Shown here: one piece after another, positions 1 to 10,000 of the stretch
Position numbering within the stretch: the first letter of the stretch is position 1
Layout: every line of letters begins with the position of its first letter
DNA from: Holacanthus passer
Taxonomy: Eukaryota > Chordata > Actinopteri > Pomacanthidae
Assembly (NCBI GenBank): GCA_025331565.1
Contig: JAFREQ010000008.1
Span: 3,658,001-3,722,000, forward strand
Reading direction: 5' to 3'
DNA length: 64,000 bases
Translations under genes and position numbers: made by a program
The notes under the pieces: model-generated
Told to the model about the DNA's origin: nothing
Databases searched by the model: none
The model's input: only the letters and a program-made list of their open reading frames with translations

Positions 1-2083
1 TAATAGCGCATGACATGTCAGGAAAGGAACCCACACACAGAAATATTCCCTGACTTGTATATTACTTTTTAAATATCCTTTGTATAAGTTTCTGAACTAC
101 ATGACTATTTCCTGAAAATCTCTGTATGATCTGAGGGGGATGATTTCTTCAGAGAAATTGCTTATTCTTTCAGGGACTGGGTCAAGATCAAGTCTGAGTG
201 CGCAAGCTTGAATAAAGCAAACACTCCATGCCAGCAAGCCAGACCCCACTGTAAAGACTCTGCCTGACCTTTAACTAAATAGAACCCATAATGGTTTGAA
301 TATGTCTCAAGTTAGCTCTATATAAAAAAACATGAATAACCTGAGGTGTTGTAAAAGATGCATGAATTTACATCTTTTCATTTGACATTCCCTCAGCTGT
401 TCATTATTCTGTACATTGTCTGTGTCTGGGGATATAATTTATAACCAACAGAAGAAGTCTGGCTTGAGGCCTATCTTATTATTTTGTTAAAGAGTTATAG
501 GTCACCGTAATAGTTCCTCCTGTCCCTTTATTGTATGAATCTAATGTAACCGATGGTGGACAAAATCCACAGTCCTGTTCAAAGTTATCAAGTTGGTGTT
601 ATCCAAAGTTACATCATTTTAATTTGAAATTCCCTATTTGTGTTTCCTTGCTAAGCTGTTGAGGAGGGGTCAAACACAAAGCAGGAATTTCATGCTAAAA
701 AGACTTTCGAGGAGATCCACTTAGTATGGATTAAAGACTTCTTCACGGCCAGTATGGAGAAGAGGAATTATTACAGTGACTAATAACTTTAAATGGCCAA
801 GCGAGTACTGTTTCAAGACAGATTTGGAACAAAAGATGCAAACCTATCCTAAGAAACAACAGGACTTTGGTTGTGAATCACTAAGAGCACCTCAGAAAAT
901 GGCACCAAAAACACTGACATGAATTCGATTACACAGACTTATTACACCGTTTTGTGTCATATTAAATCAGAGCACAATCATTTTTCAATGGTTGCCTCTG
1001 TCAGACACTCAAGGCCCTTTTCTAGTGGGATGCTTGAGGAAAACAATGTATCTTGCTCCCTTCTTTACTCTGTCTTGAGTATCTCAGCCTTGGGGATGGA
1101 AGTGTTTTGGAGGTGGATTGTCAGATCAGATACTGGCTGCCTTGGTCTATGTGACATCCTGGAGGCTAAGGGAGAACAGAGGATAACTAATGTCCCCACT
1201 GCCTGTATCACACAGTGACACGCAGACAGTCCACTCATCTCTCCTTTCAAATGGAGCCTCATTCTCCTTGTACCCATTTACACCTCAACAGATCCATATC
1301 TGGACTTCACCCAAACCAACAGCAGAGATGACAGGAAAAGGAAGGCCGGTGGTAGATAAGAACTTGCATAATGATAAGACGGCATGAAATCAAGTGCTAT
1401 TGACTAGCTGCAATGTCTCAAGGAAGCATTGATGAGATGAGTTGGAGGAGGCCATGGGAAATACTGCAAACTTTGAAGGCGGTACTTTGTATGCACTGCA
1501 GGGCGTGCTGACTATCTGTGGAGTTTTTGAAAAAACAAGGATGAGGCCTTGTCTGCCAATCTCATAACTAGACCCCATGTCAGTAATAATTACGAAGTCT
1601 GCGCTCAGAGGTGGAATGATGCACAGAATTGCTGTTGGAGTAATTAGTTGATGAAACATAGAGAGATTATAGGCCATACACGGTGCAATGGCCATGAAAT
1701 GATACAGTAAATCTGTTGCGTGGGTATAGGAAAAGCCATGAGTACAGACTGCCAGATAAAAAGGTATGTTCTACACCTCAGTTATCTTGCTTCACATTTT
1801 TTATAGCCTCCCTACCTCCATTACTAATTGGTGAGCTGTGACATATTCGTCAATGCGGTCTCAAAGGCTCTGTCAAACAGTGTAACTAATGTGTCCGCAA
1901 ATTGCTAAGTGCCAGCTTCTGTGTTATAATTTAATATTATTTATTGCGGCACACCTTGGCCATCTTCTTTCAGATTTTTCCCTCCTGATTGATGTGGTGT
2001 GACATTATCATCAATATAGCCACAAAGATGGAGGAACGCAGTGAGATTAACTTGAAGGCTCTTCCCTCCTGTTCTGTGCACAC

Positions 2084-2114
<31 letters not shown>

Positions 2115-2692
2115 TTTCTGCTGTTTCCAGGTGGTGCGTGTGAGCAGCAGAGTGAGAGGTATTATTTGATTTTTTCATGCATGTAATGCTTTGATATGAA
2201 TTCACAGTGTTTGGCTATAATGAGTTGTTACTGCATCTCTGTGTATCCTCCACACTTGTCAACCATGGGGACAAGGTCTTTCATTATCCTCCCACTGCTA
2301 GCTATAGCTGTCTTTTCAAGCCACACAAAGGGATGAGCGCAGGATGCAGTGGGATCCCTGCTCAGAGGGCTCTCCAGCTGCATAGATGCCCTAATAAGAC
2401 ACTGGGAGTGGGTTTTCTCACTGGAAAAGAAGCTTGACCAGCGAATCCTTATGTAACAGAATGCCTGCATGTAACTGAGGCTCTGCCAGGAAAAGGGATG
2501 ATTTCTGGATCTAAATGTGCATCACCTAGTCTGGTCTGTAGTTAACCTGTGCTCCTTGGAGAGCAAACAGTTGGGAGGTAAATATAACACCAACAGATTT
2601 CACACATTTTTGAGCCCTCACACGGAAGAAGAAGGTGTGTGAGAGTCATGAATGACACAAAGATTCACCACTGATGGGGAACATTCACTTAC
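1..2692 (-). other. march4: march4 intron 1 (partial), no exon seen
   Basis: This stretch lies downstream of the splice donor of the first march4 coding exon, so it is read as the start of its first coding-region intron, which continues off the left edge. I looked on the minus strand for the next exon, which should encode the rest of the RING-CH domain with its CxC, H and WCxxC-type cysteines, and did not find it. It contains a TTA microsatellite near 2086-2115 and otherwise unremarkable AT-rich sequence. Short open frames here have no recognisable similarity. Confidence 0.6.
2086..2115. repeat. (TTA)n microsatellite
   Basis: About ten uninterrupted copies of ATT/TTA, inside the march4 intron. 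Confidence 0.9.
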
Positions 2693-3118
2693 ATGTTCTG
2701 GTCCCTGGAAGCAGATCCTGCACACAGGCGTCCTGAAGCCACTTTCCGTGTAGCTGGTGAGGGAGAACCTCTCCTCCAGTTTGCCCTTTGAGCAGTCATC
2801 AGAGGAGCTGCTGCAGCCGCGCAGGGCCGCCGACAGCTCGGCAGCGTCCACCCAGCCCTGCCGCTCTCCGCCCGGTGGCCCGGTGGCTCCTGCCGCGGGC
2901 GGGGCAACCCGGTCCCCCGCGTGCTGGTGGCTCCGCGTTAACGTGTTGTTGTTGTCGGGGACGGTGACGCCTGTCTCATGGCTTTCCGCGGTTTGGCCGC
3001 TCATGGGGATCAGCGCAGGCAGCGGTGTCGGCGGCGCCGGTGGCCCGAGCAGGAGCACCCTCAGGTCACCGAGCAGGACGCAGCAGCGGCTCTTCAGCAT
3101 GCCCCGGCTGCGCAGCAT
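2693..3118 (-). CDS. march4: march4 first coding exon (RING-CH E3 ubiquitin ligase), partial
   Basis: This exon encodes the N-terminus of a MARCH-family membrane E3 ligase. Family members ubiquitylate membrane proteins in the secretory and endosomal system through a C4HC3 RING-CH domain followed by two membrane segments. The chosen start at 3118 gives MLRSRGMLKSRC, which fits the MARCH4 N-terminus; an upstream in-frame ATG at 3178 adds 20 residues. A Pro/Gly/Ala-rich linker follows, then a Ser/Asp stretch (SSSSDDCSKGK), then FRTPVCRICFQGPEH, which carries the first CxxC of the RING-CH domain. The exon ends in phase 0 after GPEH at a GTAAGT donor (2692-2687), where I recall MARCH4/9 exons ending. 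The Ser/Asp stretch and the RFSL...SGFRTP segment favour MARCH4 over MARCH9. The rest of the RING and the membrane segments lie left of the window. The gene is divergent from smarcal1, its known neighbour in vertebrates. Confidence 0.85.
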
Positions 3119-3161
3119 CAGACTGTCTCCGGCCAGAAACTCACAGCACCGTGCAGAGGTG

Positions 3162-3737
3162 CTGGAAGAAATCAGCATGTACTGTCTGTGTCCCCGTCAT
3201 GAGCAAACACTTCTTCTTCATATGTCGTGAGATGGGATGGTGGGTGCGTTTTTCCAGCGTTGCTCTTTGGGGGTTTTTTTTTTTTTTTTCAGTTGATATA
3301 TTCTAATTGAAAGTCTTTTATTGTCTCCCCACGAGAATGTAAATCCAAAAGGCAAATAAATCCCATGGATGCAAACAAGTGTCTGAAGCCATTAAGTTCA
3401 ATAAATGGAAGAGCTAAAAGAGGAAAGTCAAATGTTAGATTGATGGGAATATGCATGCAAGTAATAAGGCTATGGCCTGTTCACTCACTGTCATTTCATG
3501 GCCTTAATAGTCTGCCTGCTCTCTACAACATAAACTATCTCGACAGGCTTCTCCCTCCAGAGCCACAGCACAGAGCAAGAATCAAATCTGCCTTTGGTAC
3601 AATGCACTGATACAGACTACAAAACAAGATGTCAGCGCTCAGTCTCAAACATCAAATATTCCACATTTTGAAATCAAAGGCTCTCAAAGGAAATCAAGTC
3701 AATCGATGGCGTGTTAGTGAAGCCAGATCCGTCTTAC
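3162..3737 (-). other. march4: putative march4 5'-UTR intron
   Basis: On the minus strand a strong donor, CCAG followed by GTAAGA, falls at 3738/3737, and a pyrimidine-rich acceptor ending TTCTTCCAG falls at 3170-3162. Together they define a 576-bp intron placing a non-coding leader exon above the coding exon. If this intron is used, the upstream ATG at 3178 is removed and translation starts at 3118. This is inferred from splice signals only. The region also has a 15-base T run on the plus strand near 3275-3290. Confidence 0.5.
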
Positions 3738-4068
3738 CTGGCGAGCTACCCCCGATTTCTACACGACTCACAGTTTCAGCCTTTTTTCTTCATGCATCTC
3801 CATCCAGACTGCAGGTCGCTGGCAAGTCTGTGTGCAGCTCACATCCCCAATTATGGCATCTCCACGTCCGAGGAAAAACAAGCCGATGGGTGTAAAATCC
3901 CCTCCGTTCAAAATCCAACCCGACCGTCGGACCGTCCTGCTCCGGGTGAAAGCATCCGTAGCCCCCGGATTCTCCTGCGATCATTGGCTGCCGGATCGGT
4001 GCTGCAGCTTCAGCACCATGAATCCTGGGACCAGCTCCCAGACTCCGCACGTCACCACCGCACCGTGA
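3738..4068 (-). promoter_or_regulatory. march4: probable march4 leader exon and CpG-rich promoter
   Basis: This stretch is richer in G+C and CpG than its surroundings, especially 3895-4060. Read on the minus strand it contains a CCAAT box (CAGCCAATGATC, about 3981-3992) and a TGACGT half-CRE near 4050, and it ends in the consensus donor at 3738. That fits a transcription start around 3.9-4.06 kb and a non-coding first exon. Open frames of 78-148 codons on both strands here match nothing I know and are probably a by-product of base composition. Confidence 0.45.
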
Positions 4069-4524
4069 TGCAAGCAGCCAGCATCATTACTACAACTGTG
4101 GACAAACACACAGGGAAATTATTAATCACTTGTTTCAGGCAATACATCCATCAATAGAGGAGGAGACATTAAGATAAGAGTGGCTTTAATGTTGTTTTCT
4201 TTTTTTTCCAAAGGAGATGTTTACTGCCTTTTACTCATGCAAACAGAGCAGGAAATTCAATTGTGCCCCCTGATTATAAAAAAAATTAAACAATCAAATT
4301 TAGATGCAACACAAATATCAATCAGGTTGACAGATGTTTAAAAATGATCATGTCCAAAAGAGTGAAAGGAGAAATTACATGTTCAAATTTGGCAGCCACC
4401 AAAAGCAAGTTCACCATATTTTTGTCAGTATTTAAAAAAAGGAAAATTATAACACAGATCAAACCCAGTGGTGATTCTGAAGTAGCAGGGCTGTAACTAA
4501 TGATTCCCATTATTGATTCATGTC

Positions 4525-4797
4525 TATCTTAAACTGATCAATTTCCTGATGAATCATTTGGTCTCTAATGGTCAATGTCCATCACAATTTCCCAAAGCCC
4601 AAGTTGGCTTAATCAAATTGCTTGTTTTTGTCAGACCAAGAGTCCAAAAACCAAAAGATATTCAGTTTACAATCAACAAGTACCAGAAAAATATTCAGCT
4701 GGTGCCACAGGAATTTTGGCAGGTTTGCATAAAAATGTTAAAATTGTTGCAGATGAATTATGTATTTTTATTTGAATAATCGTTTCAGCACTAAAAT
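4525..4797 (+). repeat. dispersed teleost repeat, family Z (copy 1)
   Basis: It carries the phrases 'agtccaaaaaccaaaagata', 'ttcagtttacaat' and 'aataatcgtttcagcac', typical of a short AT-rich repeat I recognise from many percomorph genomes. Related copies lie in this window near 25.2, 29.3, 32.0, 34.2 and 47.3 kb. The copies share 'tgccaaa(t/c)attt' and terminal 'cagctctaa/attgttac'-like sequence and look like a non-autonomous element. No database search was run. Confidence 0.6.
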
Positions 4798-5215
4798 GTT
4801 GCAATACTACAATGTAAAAACACTGTTACAGGTAAAAGCTTTGCATTAACAAGTGTTAACAAAAACTGTACTTGAAAATATACTTCAGGTATCAAAAGTA
4901 GGGACTCATTATGCAAAATAATCCCTTTCAGAGTGCTTTATCATTATATAGGCTTTATAACATTTGCTGTAGCTACTATTGTTTTTACTGCATTAACATG
5001 TAAGCAGCATCTTAATATTGTAGCTGGTTAAGGTCTAACTAATTCATTCAATTCACTTTATATACTGTTGTGTAGTTTAACTATCTATTATAAAAGCTGA
5101 TCATATGTTTAAAATGTGTAACCTATAGGTGTCAGATAAGTGCAGTAAAGTATAAAAGTACAACATTTCACTTCACAAAAGTGGAGTAGAAGTATAAAGT
5201 ACCATACATAAGACT
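4798..5215 (+). repeat. dispersed teleost repeat, family Y (copy 1)
   Basis: It contains 'caatactacaatgtaaaaac', 'tcattatgcaaaataatccc', 'taagcagcatcttaatattg', 'gctgatcatatgtt' and 'gtggagtagaagtataaagt' in that order. The same landmarks recur in order at 5598-6040, and inverted at 28250-28580. It is a common fish repeat of about 450-600 bp rich in AAGTA. It abuts a family Z copy, making a composite. Confidence 0.65.
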
Positions 5216-5597
5216 CAAATAATAAGGAAGGAAGTAAGGAAGTTGGACAGAAAAGACAGACACAGGGGAGAGCAATTAACTGGCTTGTCAGGGCAGTTGT
5301 TTCGTGATTGAATAATTGAAATGAAAATACTTGTGGATGGACTGACTCATGACTCAGAAACATGTGTCTTTTGTTTGTCAGGATTTTTAGAAGACTGCAG
5401 TCAGTCTAGTGGCCATGGGGCGCGCATTAAATGGACTGCCAACAGTGAACTGCCACATTAAACCTGTAGCTCTAACTCCTGCTGGTTTTCTATCCTGGCA
5501 GGGTTCTTACATCTCATCTCAGGTGTAAAGTAGTACATGATTAAACAGCTATTAACAAGTAGCTATTAGCTTAGAGAAAAAAAACTAAAATTATAGG

Positions 5598-6040
5598 CAG
5601 TGATGGAAGAAGTATTTAGATCCTTTGAGTAAAAGCAATACCACAGTGTAAGAATCCTCCAGAACAATCTTGCTAAAATACAGTATTATCTGCAAAATGT
5701 ACTGTATCAAAGTGAAAGTACTTGTTATGCAGAAAATGAACCCTTTTATTATCATGTCTATACATTATGATGATAATATTGATGCATCAGTCTGTAAGTA
5801 GCATTTTACTGTTGCAGCTAATTGATAAACAGCTAACTACTTTATTTACTGTTTGTTTGAACAATAACAATCCACCATGTTTTATTTGTTTATTATTATG
5901 TTTAGTTAACAAGTATGTAAATTTGTCATCTGCAAAGCAGCAAGAAATTGTAGCTGTCAGATTAAATATAGCTAAACAACAGTAAAAAGTACAATATTCC
6001 CCTATGAAATGTAGCTTGAGGGGAAGAAGTGGCACAAAAT
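5598..6040 (+). repeat. dispersed teleost repeat, family Y (copy 2)
   Basis: Direct-orientation relative of the copy at 4798-5215. It shares 'gcaataccacagtgtaagaa', 'cttgttatgcagaaaatgaa', 'gtaagtagcattttactgtt', a stretch around 'catctgcaaagcagc', and 'ttcccctatgaaatgtag'. The two copies are clearly diverged, so both are old. Confidence 0.65.
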
Positions 6041-6243
6041 GTCAATCACAAAAAAGTACAATTTGATTATCTCTAAATGTCACTTTAGTACAGTAGCTAT
6101 TCTGAAGTTATTATAGGTAATCTATTTTTGATGCTAACAGTATATCCTGTCTTGTTTATTAAAATGCTGGGTTAGCAACTTAGCTACTGTAGAGTAGCCT
6201 AAACTTTGTCAGAAAGAGGGTTGGATGATATGAGGTTAAATCA

Positions 6244-6325
6244 AGCTAATTCAATTCAATTTTATGTATACAGGGCCAAATCACAACAGAAGTTATCTTA
6301 GGGTCATTTTCATATAGAACAGGCA
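6244..6325 (+). repeat. short interspersed fragment (LINE/SINE tail type)
   Basis: The string 'caattcaattttatgtatac' followed by 'agggccaaatcacaacagaa' matches a fragment I recognise as frequent in fish genomes. Family assignment is uncertain. Confidence 0.35.
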
Positions 6326-6589
6326 CTTTTAAAAAATACATTAGGTACAGAAACCCAACAATTCAGATCATAAGCAAACACTTGCGAAACAGTTATCTTA
6401 CCTTTATTTTTGTGGAACAGTTTTGCTTTTTCTTTCAAACTACAATATCAAAGAGCCGAATTGTTGTCAACACAAAAAAGTAGATGTGTAAGCTGTTAAA
6501 TACGTTTTCTCGATCATACTGATGAATATCTTTGCCATCTTTCAACCATAGATGGATAAAGAGAACTGGGTTTCGTTGCTTGTCTACAA

Positions 6590-7015
6590 CAGCAAACAAC
6601 CGCCGCCTCCACGTGCCTGCTTGTTTTCCTACGTCACTTCCTGCGCGGCAGATACTGGACCAGGCTGCAAGTTGTCAACTAGCGTTAAATGTTTCGTACA
6701 AATCTTAGTCTTCGCCGTTCTCAGGACACATTATAAATCATCTGCTCTCCCACGATTGAATGCTGACATGTGTTTAACACCACTGTGACGCCGTGGGTGT
6801 AGTTTGTCGCTAAGTTTGGCTGTAGCCGCCCATGCTAGCAACGTTAGCTGCTACTGTTAGCGGGACAGGCTGCAAGTTTGAAGGAACTTTAAAGCGTAAT
6901 TGTAGTTAAAGTCCAGATGGGTCTGCATGGATCACTCGTTTGTAGGTAATTAGATGTGTTGGCTAGCTCCAAGTGTGTCTGATAATCATCTGAATTTGTG
7001 AATTAGTCGCTGCAG
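6590..7015 (+). promoter_or_regulatory. smarcal1: smarcal1 promoter and 5'-UTR region
   Basis: This is a CpG-containing stretch just upstream of the smarcal1 start. It has a palindromic E-box CACGTG at 6610-6615, a CRE-like TACGTCAC at 6630-6637, and an overlapping ETS-type CACTTCCTG at 6635-6643. There is no TATA box. An acceptor-like TCGCTGCAG ends at 7015, eight bases before the start codon, so the leader is probably split by an intron whose donor I cannot place with confidence. The factor sites are motif matches only. Confidence 0.5.
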
Positions 7016-7023
7016 AGTTCATT

Positions 7024-10000
7024 ATGTCTAGTGAACTGACTGCAGAGCAACAGAGGAAGATTGAGGAAAACAGACGGAAGGCTTTGGAGAGAAGAGCCCA
7101 AAGACTTGGACAGACTATCAGCAGCAATAAGCAGACCTCAGTAGGCTTCAGCACTACTTCAGTGCAGGTACAGCCCCCTAAACAGATCATTACCTCAGCT
7201 CCTGCTACCCTGGTTCATCACAGAGAGACACTGAGCTCAGCTTCTGCACCAAAAGGATTTGCTCCACCCTTCAACAAAGACTCACAGAGCTTCTATAACC
7301 AAAATCAAGGCCCAAAGCATCAGCAGTTATCTGGCCCTGGCAAAAAATTCAACCAGAATACTCTGTGCAACTCTGTTTCTTCAAGACAGGTGAGATTTGT
7401 GCTGTAATGTTCAATTATTTATTGTTTGGAGGAAAAATAATTTATAGTATTTTCTAATTTCTTGTACTGTCTATCCTTGTAGATACAAGTCATTGACCCA
7501 CTTCCTCAGACAAAAAGTCAACATGTGAACAGTCCCATCTTGTCTAACGGAGGAGGCTTTGGTGTAAAGCCAGCTCATCCACAACCTAACCTCACCTCCA
7601 GCAGCTCTGGTGGTGCTTTTGGCTCATTCTACAAGCAAAATATAAAACCTGCCCAAACTCATGTGGCACAGGTTCCTTCAAACTCATCAACTTTGAATGC
7701 TGTTCCTGCAAAAAAGCCTGCCATCTCTGTCAGAGGAAAATGTGTGCCTCACACAGAAGGCCGCTTCAGAGTAGAAGTGGGCTACCATGCAGAGCTTATC
7801 GCAGTTTTCAAATCCATCTCCTCCAAGAACTACGGTAAGTATCTGCCAATGCAACTATACAGCTGAGTCTTCATGCTCAATGCAGCCCCACCATCTTCTC
7901 CACCCTTGGGGGAGACCACCACAAATATATCTTCAACCTGTAGGAAACACTGCATTAAATTATCAGTATTTTCTTGTGTTTAAATATTAATTACATAAGC
8001 CCTATCGGTGTCAGTACATTTACAGAAGTTGTGCAGGAATGTAAAAATACTTGGGCAGCATCATACATTCAAAAGCTGGAGCTGGAATTTAAACCCAATA
8101 TTCAAGGTGGACAGGACAACAGAAAGTGTCAACATTCAGTTTTCCAAGCTGATTGAATTATTTCATGTACACAACTCATACCAAAATAAAGAAAATTCTC
8201 AATAGATTAAGTAGTTTCTACACCATTGTGCATCAAATAAGTCTGTGTATCAAACCCTCAATAGCTTTTGAGTACTGGCTTACTGTATTGAGCTCTGTAC
8301 CAGCAGGTATTGCAATTTTCAAATAACACAAGCCTCAGTGCCACAATGCAAACAGCTATCCTTAGCTTTTCCTTCTGAAAGCTTCAGAACTCTCCTCTGT
8401 AGAAGAAGCCAGGTGCATGACATCCAAACCAGTATCGATTTTCTAAATAGGAATACCAAATCCAAAGTGTTGTCTTTGGCTTTGTATGTTTGTCTCAATG
8501 TCTGCACTGTCTTTTGGAACAATAAAATATTCTGTTTTACCTTAGACCCTGCCACAAAGATGTGGAACTTCAGTCTGGAGGATTATCGACAGCTAAGTAT
8601 GACCATGAGGTCTATTTTTTTGCCTCAGAAGTGGCCTAAATTAAAGGCAGTTGTCATCTTCTTTGGGCTGCTGCTGTTGGATCTCCTCTGTCTTCACTCT
8701 GTGTTGCAGTGGAGGAAGCAGCTGCTCTTGGCTCTGTGTCTTTGAGACCTCTGGAAGGAATGGATGTGGACATCGCAACAGCCACCAGTCGAGCCTGTGA
8801 CAGTGCGGCCTTGACTGCACTGCTGAAGCTGTGCAATGGCTGGCAGAAACCTGGAGCCGACGTGCAGGGCCAGTGCGTCCTGGTGTCCCGGACGAAGTTT
8901 GAGGTTAACATCGGCTACCATGTTGACGTCATTGCAGCGTTCAAGCAGATGCCAACAAAGAACTATGGTGACAATCAAATTATGCAATTAAGATCATTTT
9001 CTGTCTTGAAAATCTTTCATCATGTTGCATGTTATGGCTTCTGATAAAGGATTTTTTTGTGTGTGTTCGGCAGACATGAAAACAAGAAAGTGGAGCTTTT
9101 CACTTGAGGATTACAAGAGGCTCAGTGAGTAACATCACTTGCTTTATTTAGCTGTTTTTTCTCTGTGCCCCTGTTTGTCTGTGTTACATTAGCCATCTTG
9201 TCTGACCGTGCTGTGTTCCATACCCAGTGGATCTCCTCAGTGGGATAGCAGCAGTGGAGGTGGAGCCTCTGCCCAGGGCAATAGTCCAAGCTTTCTCTGC
9301 CAGATTTGACGGGACTGAAGCCAGGTCTTTAGACGTCCCTGAGGCCGACCTCTCCAGCATCGACCCCTCACTCACCCACAGCCTCATGCCCTTCCAGACG
9401 GAGGGAGTCAAGTAGGTGCCTTTGAATAGTCATTAGTGCTGCCTCTGCAAGGTGTAGCCAATAACTCAATACCAGGAGGCAGCTATTCATGTATAATTTG
9501 CCCAGTCTTGTGCAAATGAAGAGATACTTATCATAATAAGTCAATATTTTGTGCCATTCCTCTGTGATTTCAGCTTCGATAGATTTAAAGGGTTGGATCA
9601 ATGTGACGTCCACTCAATGCCATGCTGTTGTTTTTAGCATTTCTTTCAAGTCTGTCAGTAAGTCTGGAGCATTTCCCTGTAGTTTTGCAGTGTCTAAACA
9701 AGGCCGCCTCCTCCTGGCTGATGACATGGGCCTGGGAAAGACTGTGCAGGCCATCTGTATAGCAGCCTACTACAGGAATGAGTGGCCCTTGCTGGTGGTG
9801 GCTCCCTCCTCTGTGAGATTCACCTGGGCTGAGGTAAAAACATCCAGCAGAGCGCTGTTGCTCATTTAAGTTTTGTGCCTGGAAGAAAAATGGCTCATTA
9901 CTTAGTAGGCGTAAGAGTTTATCACTTTGTTTCCATTTAATGGTGTCATTATCAGTCTGAATTAAGTCAGCAGGCACCTGCTTAAGAATATCCTTCTAGT

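Noticed and set aside
526..529. DESH instead of DEAH in the smarcal1 ATPase (residue numbers)
   Set aside because: DESH is normal for SMARCAL1, so it is not a defect.
1390..1695. Minus-strand 101-codon frame in the march4 intron
   Set aside because: No recognisable domain, no convincing splice borders, and it does not encode the expected rest of the RING-CH domain.
2757..3306. Overlapping plus-strand frames of 74-157 codons
   Set aside because: They are antisense shadows of the GC-rich march4 coding exon and have no similarity of their own.
3711..4157. Plus-strand 148-codon frame
   Set aside because: It lies in the CpG-rich march4 leader/promoter; frames are open on both strands there and none resembles a protein.
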